The notes below the pieces were generated by a model that did not search any database, was not told the DNA's origin, and saw nothing but the letters and a program-made list of their open reading frames with translations. A stretch of 63,042 bases of DNA from CAZJAH01 sp964544155 (GTDB lineage: Bacteria; Bacteroidota; Ignavibacteria; Kapaibacteriales; UBA2268): positions 1-63,042 of the forward strand of contig CAZJAH010000013.1 in the NCBI GenBank assembly GCA_964544155.1. The letters are read 5' to 3'. This document shows, piece by piece, positions 42,509 through 49,465 of this stretch. Position 1 is the first letter of the stretch. Each line of letters opens with the position of its first letter. Position numbers and translations under genes: made by a program.

Positions 42509-43618
42509 ATGAGCACTTTAACAGAAATACTCAGCGGTGAAATAACAACAGCAAGCGAGCTTGTTTACCTGCTGAGCCTGGCAGATCCAGGAGATATTGA
42601 ACTGCTCCGCGAAAAGGCTTATGAAGTCATGGCTGAAAATGTAGGCGAAAAAGTCTACCTGCGCGGGCTTGTGGAATACTCTAATATTTGCGCCTGCGAC
42701 TGCCTTTATTGCGGAATAAGAAGATCAAACCGCAAGGTTAAGCGCTATGTCTTAGATAAAAACGAGATAATAGACGCCGCCAAGTGGGCTGCAGAACAGG
42801 GCTTCGGTTCCATTGTAATTCAGGGGGGCGAACGCTCTGATGCCCGTGCCGTTGAATTTGTGGCTGATGTGGTCTGCGATATTAAAAAAGTTACAAAGTC
42901 GGATGAACTTCCTGAGGGCCTTGGCATAACGCTCAGCATCGGTGAGCTTGAGAAAAGCCAGTACGAAGAGCTTTACTCCGCAGGCGCGCACAGATACCTG
43001 CTCAGGATAGAAACTACCAACAGAGAATTATTCCATAAGATCCATCCCTGGGGCCAGGATTTTGATAAAAGGCTTAAATGCCTCGAATTACTTAGAGAAA
43101 CAGGTTACCAGGTCGGCACCGGAATAATGATAGGCCTGCCCTGGCAAGGCTATGAAGACCTCGCGAATGATCTTATGTTCTTCCGCGATTTCAACATTGA
43201 TATGATAGGTATGGGGCCCTATCTGCCTCATGAGGATACCCCTCTCAGTATCTTCAAAGAAGCATGGAACGACCAACGAGACAGGATTTACCGCGACTCG
43301 CTTAAAATGATAGCCGTTACCAGAATTTTCCTTAAAGATGTAAACATGGCATCAACCACCGCTTTGCAGACAATAGATAAAGACGGGAGGAAAAACGGGC
43401 TTCTCTACGGTGCAAATATTATTATGCCGCAAATGACACCTATACGCGTAAGAGGCGATTATCTGCTTTATAACAACAAGCCCTGCCTGGACCATGAAGC
43501 TGTTGAAAATAAAAAAGCAATAGAAAAAGAGATCCTTTCGGCGGGCAGGCAGCCAGGATATAATCAGTGGGGCGATTCCCGCCATTTTAAATTAAGGGCA
43601 GGACATAATGCGCTATAA
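42509..43618 (+). CDS. hydE: [FeFe] hydrogenase maturase HydE (radical SAM)
   Basis: 369 residues. Radical-SAM enzyme needed to build the di-iron part of the H-cluster. CX3CX2C at Cys61, Cys65 and Cys68 (ICACDCLYCGIRRSN), then IVIQGGERSD, GITLSIGEL and HRYLLRIETTNRELFHKIHP, and GTGIMIGLPWQ, as in HydE; the related PylB and BioB have different contexts. Co-transcribed with hydG; overlaps the DUF2520 gene by 11 bases. HydF and the hydrogenase itself are not in the window. Confidence 0.95.
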   Translation: MSTLTEILSGEITTASELVYLLSLADPGDIELLREKAYEVMAENVGEKVYLRGLVEYSNICACDCLYCGIRRSNRKVKRYVLDKNEIIDAAKWAAEQGFGSIVIQGGERSDARAVEFVADVVCDIKKVTKSDELPEGLGITLSIGELEKSQYEELYSAGAHRYLLRIETTNRELFHKIHPWGQDFDKRLKCLELLRETGYQVGTGIMIGLPWQGYEDLANDLMFFRDFNIDMIGMGPYLPHEDTPLSIFKEAWNDQRDRIYRDSLKMIAVTRIFLKDVNMASTTALQTIDKDGRKNGLLYGANIIMPQMTPIRVRGDYLLYNNKPCLDHEAVENKKAIEKEILSAGRQPGYNQWGDSRHFKLRAGHNAL

Positions 43619-44468
43619 TGCAGCCATAATTGGCGCGGGTAAGCTCGGTACTGCGCTGGCTGTTAAGCTGCTAAGCACAGATATGCTTAATTCGCTTATG
43701 GTTAGAAGCGAAAAATCCCGCAGCAGGGTTGTTTCTCAAAATATTCCGGCCGCGAAAATTACTGATAATTATGATACCGGCAACGCGGACATAGTATTCC
43801 TTGCCATACCTGACAGTGCTATCCGCAATACAGCAGAAAAGCTGGCTTCCTCCAAAAATAAAAAAGCGCTTTTTATCCATCTTTCCGGAAGCAAAGGAAT
43901 AGATGAGCTTTCGGCGCTTGCCGCCAGCGGATACAGGACAGCCGCCTGCCACCCCTACCAGGCATTTTATGATACATCTCCTGAGGCATTTGAAGGCATA
44001 GCATGGGGAATCGAATGCACGGAAGCCGATAGAAGTGAGATCGCCGAAATTATTGCCATATTAGGCGGTAAGCCATTTTACCTTGATGAAAAATCAGCTT
44101 CACGCAAAGCACTTTATCACCTCTCGGCCGTAGTATCATCCAACATACTCGCGGCAGTGCTGCAGTACGCGAAGCGCCTGGCCGATGAACTGGGGCTTGA
44201 CCCGGAAGCGTTCATCAAGCCGATCAGCTCTCACACGCTCGAACATACGCTTAATAATAGTGACACCCGATTCAATATTACCGGCCCACTTGCGCGAGGT
44301 GACATCAAAGTTATCGAAGAGCATATCCATGAATTAAAAGAAAACCGTCCTCTCCTTGAATCATATTTGCACATGACAAATGCCCTCTCAATACTTGCTT
44401 ATGAGAATTCTTTAATATCACAGGATTTTTTTGACAATTTAAGTTCTTTAATTAAAAAGCATTTATAA
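43608..44468 (+). CDS. Rossmann-like/DUF2520 protein
   Basis: 286 residues. N-terminal NAD(P)-binding AAIIGAGKLGTALA, then LAIPDSAIRNTAE, HLSGSKG and CHPYQAF, and C-terminal DUF2520 helical domain (YHLSAVVSSNILAA). Resembles F420-dependent/short ketopantoate-reductase-like proteins; reaction unknown. The 11-base overlap with hydE suggests translational coupling but may just be tight packing. Confidence 0.88.
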   Translation: MRYNAAIIGAGKLGTALAVKLLSTDMLNSLMVRSEKSRSRVVSQNIPAAKITDNYDTGNADIVFLAIPDSAIRNTAEKLASSKNKKALFIHLSGSKGIDELSALAASGYRTAACHPYQAFYDTSPEAFEGIAWGIECTEADRSEIAEIIAILGGKPFYLDEKSASRKALYHLSAVVSSNILAAVLQYAKRLADELGLDPEAFIKPISSHTLEHTLNNSDTRFNITGPLARGDIKVIEEHIHELKENRPLLESYLHMTNALSILAYENSLISQDFFDNLSSLIKKHL

Positions 44469-44563
44469 AAGACTAAGAACTTTATTAGGTAAAATTAAAG
44501 AATTATCATTATATTGTCTCGTCAAGAAGAAAAAAAATTTTTATTTAATTTGACGGAGGAATA

Positions 44564-45196
44564 ATGAAATTCTATAACTTTCTATTCGCCATTATATTCA
44601 CTTTATTTTTTGTTTCATGCGGAGAAGAAATGGATAATATCCGCGAAACAGCTGACGTTGTTTCAAAAATGGAAGATACCGGTAAGGAAATGGAAAAATC
44701 CAGGACAGAAGCCGAAAAAAGAATGGAAAAACGCCGTGCAGAAGGCGATACTACTGCAATGCATTATAAAGAACTGCAAAAGTTCCTGCCTGATAACATA
44801 AATGGTTATGAAGCTCAGGAACCCAAGGGCAGCACACAAACCATGGGGGCTTTCTCTACTTCTGAGGCATCGAGAAGGTACAATAAAGATGGTGATTTTA
44901 TCGAGATCAAAATTATGGACCATAACATGAACGTGGGTATGTACTCAGCTCTCACAGGCTGGGCTAAAATGAATGTTTCCAAAGAAGACGATACAGGCTA
45001 TGAACGTACTTTCGATCCCGGGAATGAGCATATAGTCGCGTTAGAAAAATTCAAACATAACGGCGGAAGGGCTGAAATAAACTACGGCGTCGGATACAGG
45101 TTCTGGTTAACTATCAGGGGCAGCGGGCTCGATGATACCGATAAGCTCAAAGAAGTTGCCAATAAGATGCCACTCAAAAAAATGGCCAAAATGTAA
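44564..45196 (+). CDS. Hypothetical lipoprotein
   Basis: 210 residues. Lipoprotein signal MKFYNFLFAIIFTLFFVSC and a GGAGG ribosome site. Residues 25-65 are a charged helix rich in Glu, Lys and Met, followed by a beta-rich part (YEAQEPKGSTQ, DFIEIKIMDH, GYRFWLTIRGSG). No named family recognised. Likely co-transcribed with the DUF4870-like gene 34 bases downstream. Confidence 0.75.
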   Translation: MKFYNFLFAIIFTLFFVSCGEEMDNIRETADVVSKMEDTGKEMEKSRTEAEKRMEKRRAEGDTTAMHYKELQKFLPDNINGYEAQEPKGSTQTMGAFSTSEASRRYNKDGDFIEIKIMDHNMNVGMYSALTGWAKMNVSKEDDTGYERTFDPGNEHIVALEKFKHNGGRAEINYGVGYRFWLTIRGSGLDDTDKLKEVANKMPLKKMAKM

Positions 45197-45230
45197 TATT
45201 GAATGTAGAATTAACACGGAGGATTTCAGA

Positions 45231-45584
45231 ATGGTAGAAACAATGAATCAGGATGATCACACACAGCAGTTTGATCCCAAAGATATTGAAGATAATAAAA
45301 TCATGGGCGTTCTTGCCTATCTGATCTTTTTTCTGCCCTTATTGGCAGCCAAAGACAGCAAGTGGGCTTATTACCATGCTAATCAGGGATTAGTACTTTT
45401 ACTTTTCGCGATCGGTGTAAATATAGTCGGAATAATACTGGATTTCATCCCAATATTGGGCTGGCTGCTACACTTTATTCTGGTAATATTTATCCTTGTG
45501 TTGGTCGTTGTTGGTATGATCAATGCTTCCGCGGGTAAGGCTAAGCCTTTACCTTTGATCGGCGGGATAAAAATACTGAAATAA
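45231..45584 (+). CDS. DUF4870-like small membrane protein
   Basis: 117 residues from ATG at 45231, which has a GGAGG site eight bases before it; a longer frame upstream overlaps the lipoprotein and looks non-coding. Acidic N tail, then KIMGVLAYLIFFLPLLAAKDSKWAYYHANQG and two or three helices ending GMINASAGKAKPLPLIG, matching the DUF4870/TM2-like pattern of small membrane proteins. Function unknown. A terminator follows. Confidence 0.82.
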   Translation: MVETMNQDDHTQQFDPKDIEDNKIMGVLAYLIFFLPLLAAKDSKWAYYHANQGLVLLLFAIGVNIVGIILDFIPILGWLLHFILVIFILVLVVVGMINASAGKAKPLPLIGGIKILK

Positions 45585-45606
45585 TATTTCCCATTGGGCA
45601 AAGAAA

Positions 45607-45632
45607 AGGCCGTCCATGCGGGCGGCCTTTTG
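45607..45632 (+). terminator. Terminator after the DUF4870-like gene
   Basis: Stem GGCCGTCC with GGGCGGCC, loop ATGC, then TTTTG. It lies in the 79-base gap between convergent genes and may work both ways because As precede it. Confidence 0.85.
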
Positions 45633-45663
45633 TATTTTTATTAAATTAATTGACGGTTATGAT

Positions 45664-46545
45664 CTATTCCTTGTTCATCCTTCCCATCCAGTACGATATG
45701 ATAAATCCTGCTCCGAAAATAATCAAGTTTGATAAAATTACCACCGCGTCTGTCTGAAACTCCAGTGCCATTTCCAAAACAATCTGGAATAATGAAGCTA
45801 TGATCAGCCCCAGAATGAAATAATATGTTACCGAGGGGCTTCTTTTAAGCGCTACGCTTATTACTTTTGCGAACATTATAACTCCGGGTACGGCGCCAAG
45901 TGCAATCAGCGCGACGGGGATGATTATTCTTTCATCTACGAAGTATAGTATCTGGTTATACTCTCCAAGGCTTATAAGCAGAGCAGATCCCGAAAAACCG
46001 GGCATTACCATTGCGCCCGCCGCCAGAAAGCCGCAAGCTATCAGCCATAGCCCGTAAGAAAAGCTTATCTCGGCAACTTTGAATATACCGAATATCTCCC
46101 CTGTCGGAGTTATCTTTTGTGCTGCTTCTCCTGAAGCGCCGCCGGCTATCGATACTGTAATTACCATAGCGGCTGCTATAACTAATGAAATAATCCTTCC
46201 CGGAGAGGCTTTCATATCGCTGTGCATATTCATTATAAGCGGTATGGAGCCTAAAATCAATCCTGTAAAGAAAAAGTATGTATTTTGCTTTAATACTGGC
46301 GAAGTAAGCAAAAAGACAAACAACTTTGCAAAAAGAATTACCCCAATACCGGCGCCAAGAGCGATCAGCAGTAAAAACGCCATGTGACGGCGCCTGTTTG
46401 CCTTATCCTGCACAAAATTTCCTATCGCTTCGGTCAGCCTTTCGTAAATGCCTAATATCACGGCAAGAGTACCGCCGGATACGCCCGGGATTACATTAGC
46501 AATGCCGACGACTACCCCTTTTAAAATCAATATTAATGATTGCAT
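45664..46545 (-). CDS. popT: DUF368 membrane protein (PopT-type undecaprenyl phosphate transporter)
   Basis: 293 residues, eight or more helices. The family hallmark GVVVGIANVIPGVSGGT followed by LGIYERLTEAIGNF is at the N terminus, and the second half repeats the theme at MVMPGFSGSALLISLGEY. DUF368 proteins were shown to return undecaprenyl phosphate across the inner membrane. UppP, which forms periplasmic C55-P, lies in the same direction 1.6 kb upstream, which supports this role (inference). Confidence 0.9.
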   Translation of the reverse strand: MQSLILILKGVVVGIANVIPGVSGGTLAVILGIYERLTEAIGNFVQDKANRRRHMAFLLLIALGAGIGVILFAKLFVFLLTSPVLKQNTYFFFTGLILGSIPLIMNMHSDMKASPGRIISLVIAAAMVITVSIAGGASGEAAQKITPTGEIFGIFKVAEISFSYGLWLIACGFLAAGAMVMPGFSGSALLISLGEYNQILYFVDERIIIPVALIALGAVPGVIMFAKVISVALKRSPSVTYYFILGLIIASLFQIVLEMALEFQTDAVVILSNLIIFGAGFIISYWMGRMNKE

Positions 46546-46644
46546 GTTTTTATTCTTTCCTTTCTTTGAAACGCACGATCATTTTTATAAAGATAGGGCA
46601 CGCCGAAGCGCACCCAATTATCCATTATCATATTTTTCAGCTAA

Positions 46645-47235
46645 TTATTTATTGATCTTTTCAATCTGCATGGTGATTTTTTGAACCGGAGCTGATCTGT
46701 GAGGCCCTTCTTTGGGTACTTCAGTGATCTTATCAACTACTTCCATTCCATTTGTAACTTCGCCGAAAATTGTATATTGGCCGTCGAGATTCGGCGAGTC
46801 ATCATGCATTATGAAGAACTGAGATGTAGCGCTGTTAATATCTCCGCCTTTTCTTGCCATCGATAGTATGCCGCGTTTATGCTTAAGGCCGCTGAATTCC
46901 GCGGGTACAGTTTTCTGAGAAGGGTCGCCCATTCCCCAGGTGGATTTGTCATCTGGCCTATTCTTGGTGTTAGGGTCGCCCCCCTGGATCATAAATCCTG
47001 GTATTACCCTGTGGAAAGCAGTACCGTCATAGAAATCAATGGATACAAGCGAATCGAAGTTTGCTACCGTCTTGGGAGCAACATCCGGAAAGAGCCGGAT
47101 TTCAATATCGCCCATTTTATTGCCGCCCTGGAATACGTGTATTACATATTCAGGCTTGTCGCTGTTCTGTGCCTGTGTGTTATCTGTCATAGAAAAAAAC
47201 AGTATAGTTATGATTAAAACAATTAAGTATTTCAT
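46645..47235 (-). CDS. Exported cyclophilin-type peptidyl-prolyl isomerase
   Basis: 196 residues with signal peptide (MKYLIVLIITILFFSMTDNTQA). Active-site signature FHRVIPGFMIQGGDP, SMARKGGDINSATSQFFIMHDD and FGEVTNGMEVVDKI. Catalyses proline isomerisation in the periplasm. A full AGGAGGTGA ribosome site precedes the ATG. It sits between UppP and PopT genes without overlap. Confidence 0.95.
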   Translation of the reverse strand: MKYLIVLIITILFFSMTDNTQAQNSDKPEYVIHVFQGGNKMGDIEIRLFPDVAPKTVANFDSLVSIDFYDGTAFHRVIPGFMIQGGDPNTKNRPDDKSTWGMGDPSQKTVPAEFSGLKHKRGILSMARKGGDINSATSQFFIMHDDSPNLDGQYTIFGEVTNGMEVVDKITEVPKEGPHRSAPVQKITMQIEKINK

Positions 47236-47313
47236 ATTTCACCTCCTGAAAACAATTCATATAAATTTTGATTCTGTTTTATATAAAATACAAGTGATTT
47301 CATATATAAAAAA

Positions 47314-48156
47314 CTATAAAACCGCCGTATAAACCAGAAATATTAGTAAGACGCCAAGAATTATACGGTAATTAACAAATAAAATTGTCGAGTGCTTTTT
47401 CAAGTACCTCAGCAGGAACTCAATAGCAGCGTAACCGCTTATGCCCGATACGATTGTGGCTACAATAATCATCAATATTTCATCCGAGGTCACATACTCA
47501 AGCGATTCAAAAAATGAGAGCAGTCCACTGCCTAAAATCGCCGGAATGCTAAGCAGAAAGGAGAATCTTGCCGCCACATCCCTTTTCATTCCTGTAAAAA
47601 GGCCCGCCGTAATCGTGGTGCCCGAGCGCGATGAGCCCGGTATCAGCGCAAAACACTGCGCTATGCCTACAATAATGCTGTCCTTCCAGCCAATATCAGT
47701 TATATCTTTTTTAAATGAAGCCATTTTTTCTGCCATAAAAAGTATAAGCGCCAGGATAATAAGGCTCGAAGCAATGACAATCGGATCCTTGGTAAAACTG
47801 CCCTGGATGAAATCCTTTAAAGTAAAACCGACTATGATTATAGGTACCGACCCGGCAATGATCAGCCAGCCCATCTTAGATTCATAAGACTGTACGGCGT
47901 ACTTTTTCTTTTGGATAAAATTTTCCTTTATCCAGTGCCAGGGTATCAGCCTGACTTCCTTTTGGAAATAAACCAGGACGGCAGCCAATGTGCCAAGCTG
48001 AATGATGGCAATAAAAGAAGTCCACCTTTTGGGATGATCCGGATCGACCAGGCCCAGAAGGTCTCCTGCTATGGTGAGGTGGGCTGTGCTGCTTATGGGT
48101 ATAAATTCAGTGAGCCCCTGAATTATTCCGAGTAATATCGCTTCTAAAAGATTCAT
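47314..48156 (-). CDS. uppP: Undecaprenyl-diphosphatase UppP (BacA)
   Basis: 280 residues, polytopic. Converts C55-PP to C55-P, needed for murein and O-polysaccharide synthesis. Motifs: GIIQGLTEFIPISSTAHL near residue 10-27, and IPGSSRSGTTITAGL. Normal length and intact. First gene of the minus-strand group with the cyclophilin and DUF368 genes. Confidence 0.95.
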   Translation of the reverse strand: MNLLEAILLGIIQGLTEFIPISSTAHLTIAGDLLGLVDPDHPKRWTSFIAIIQLGTLAAVLVYFQKEVRLIPWHWIKENFIQKKKYAVQSYESKMGWLIIAGSVPIIIVGFTLKDFIQGSFTKDPIVIASSLIILALILFMAEKMASFKKDITDIGWKDSIIVGIAQCFALIPGSSRSGTTITAGLFTGMKRDVAARFSFLLSIPAILGSGLLSFFESLEYVTSDEILMIIVATIVSGISGYAAIEFLLRYLKKHSTILFVNYRIILGVLLIFLVYTAVL

Positions 48157-48459
48157 TTTAAAACAGGCTAATTACAAAACACGGAATTTAATACATTAGC
48201 TGGCATTTTGGAAATAAAAAATACACCGGATGCAATTAAACATTTACCGTTTACAATTAAACCCCGGTAAATTCGTGTTATTATTCTGTTAATATAAAAA
48301 GATGTTTGTGAATATAAAATATAATATTGCTGCCTGCGTTTAATTGATGTTTTTCCGCAAACGAATACAGGCCAAAGATTTATTTTAATAATTGTGCAAA
48401 AATGCGTATATTAGTAGTCTCAAAAAAAATCGTTCTTTTAAAAAATATAGAGTGTAAAT
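48157..48459. other. Intergenic region between uppP and the rpsU operon, with spaced direct repeats
   Basis: 303 AT-rich bases between divergent genes; no coding potential seen. CAATTAAAC occurs at 48233-48241 and again at 48254-48262, 21 bases apart start to start, that is two helical turns on the same DNA face, as for tandem operator half-sites. Near-palindromic TTTACCGTTTAC lies between. No full TTTG / TAnnTTTG promoter was found. Confidence 0.45.
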
Positions 48460-48864
48460 ATGGCCGGTAGAAAGAGATCCCGCAGAGCGAAATACATAAC
48501 GCTCTACTCGCCTTTCCTGATGAAGGAAACCAAACACGAATTGATCGGTGAACCAATTGAAACTGAAAAGGGAAGGCACCAATGGGCGAGATGCACGAGA
48601 AGCCGGCATTCTCAGCTGGTAAATCTTGACGCCATTGAGGCAGAGCAGGATAAATCCAAAGCGGTAGTGCATATCTCCCAGGAGGATGCGAGAAAGTATT
48701 CTCCAAAAGAAGAATATCAAATCGGCGACGTGATCTTTCATAAAGTATGGGATGATGTTGGCATAGTTAGAGCAAAAGAAGTAACCAGCAACGGCGGCCA
48801 TGCCATTATTGTTCAGTTTGAAAAGAACAATGAAAAACGACTGATTGAAAATTTGTCAAATTAA
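48460..48864 (+). CDS. Conserved small protein with UvrD C-terminal-like (Tudor-like) domain
   Basis: 134 residues, basic N terminus (MAGRKRSRRAK), no signal. The middle has GRHQWARCTRSRHSQLVNLD, with one Cys and two His. The C-terminal part (EYQIGDVIFHKVWDDVGIV ... HAIIVQFEKNNEKRLIEN) looks like the small beta domain at the end of UvrD/PcrA helicases, which contacts RNA polymerase. It precedes rpsU by 24 bases. A nucleic-acid or RNA-polymerase link is inference. Confidence 0.72.
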   Translation: MAGRKRSRRAKYITLYSPFLMKETKHELIGEPIETEKGRHQWARCTRSRHSQLVNLDAIEAEQDKSKAVVHISQEDARKYSPKEEYQIGDVIFHKVWDDVGIVRAKEVTSNGGHAIIVQFEKNNEKRLIENLSN

Positions 48865-48888
48865 TAAATTTATAAGAGGTGATTTACT

Positions 48889-49083
48889 GTGATAGGTGTT
48901 ACAGTTCAGGCTAATGAAAATATAGACAGAGCCATCAGAAGATTTAAGAAAAAATACGAACGCAGCGGTGTGCTTCGTGAATTTAAGAAAAGAACAGCTT
49001 ATATGAAGCCGTCCGTTGAAAAAAGGCTATCAAGGCTTAAAGCCGCGAGGCGCCAGCATAGAATCTCAAAAGAACAAGACTAA
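48889..49083 (+). CDS. rpsU: 30S ribosomal protein S21
   Basis: 64 residues, GTG start, with IGVTVQANENIDRAIRRFKKK and the basic C-terminal part typical of S21. A strong ribosome site GAGGTGAT lies seven bases before the GTG. In Bacteroidota, S21 takes part in hiding the anti-Shine-Dalgarno end of 16S rRNA, and rpsU often keeps a strong site; many genes here also have good sites, so such hiding may not operate in this organism. Followed by a strong terminator. Confidence 0.95.
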   Translation: MIGVTVQANENIDRAIRRFKKKYERSGVLREFKKRTAYMKPSVEKRLSRLKAARRQHRISKEQD

Positions 49084-49107
49084 GATCACGGCCGCTAAAA
49101 TATTAAA

Positions 49108-49137
49108 AAGCCGCTCCGAAAAGAGCGGTTTTTTTTT
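49108..49137 (+). terminator. Terminator after rpsU
   Basis: Six-pair stem CCGCTC with GAGCGG, loop CGAAAA, then a run of nine T. Confidence 0.92.
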
Positions 49138-49143
49138 GCCCTG

Positions 49144-49352
49144 ACGTCTGTGCCCGGGAATAAAACAAACTTCTCCCGGCCGCCAAATCCGCCGACGTAG
49201 TCTGCTGTCAGGGACTGCTAATTGCTTCCGACTGGCCGGCTACTCCGCGCCCATACCAGAACAATTACACCAGACTCTTCGGAATCCCTGTCCCGGATTA
49301 CTCATCTTGCGCCCGAATGATGCTAACGGCAGTCTTTGTTTAATGCCCTGAC
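49144..49352. ncRNA. Candidate structured RNA (leader or stand-alone), strand undecided
   Basis: About 210 non-coding bases with 55% G+C (115 of 210 counted over 49141-49350), clearly above the flanks. Domain II: 49207-49212 pairs with 49347-49352 and, contiguous on the 5' side, 49213-49218 pairs with 49329-49334, making a 12-pair closing helix with a 12-base 3' bulge; inside, 49228-49231/49279-49282 and 49232-49235/49270-49273 (8 pairs, 5-base bulge), hairpin 49283-49287/49295-49299, and hairpin 49303-49306/49319-49322. Domain I: 49144-49148/49194-49198 and 49154-49159/49174-49179. No known riboswitch motif recognised. As a plus-strand leader it would precede oligopeptidase B by 113 bases. 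Confidence 0.45.
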
Positions 49353-49465
49353 TAACTATCACCAATTTATAAAAATCACGTTCAACTCATTTGCAAAAAA
49401 TAGCTTCCCTGCTTAAAAGTCTTAATAACTTAATTATAGAACAGGACATAAAAAAAGAGGAATTT

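Noticed and set aside
49260..49310. Similarity of the minus-strand words AATCCGGGACAGG to part of a cobalamin riboswitch
   Set aside because: The other conserved blocks of that riboswitch (GCCACTG-type and the distal stems in the right order) are missing and no cobalamin gene is near.
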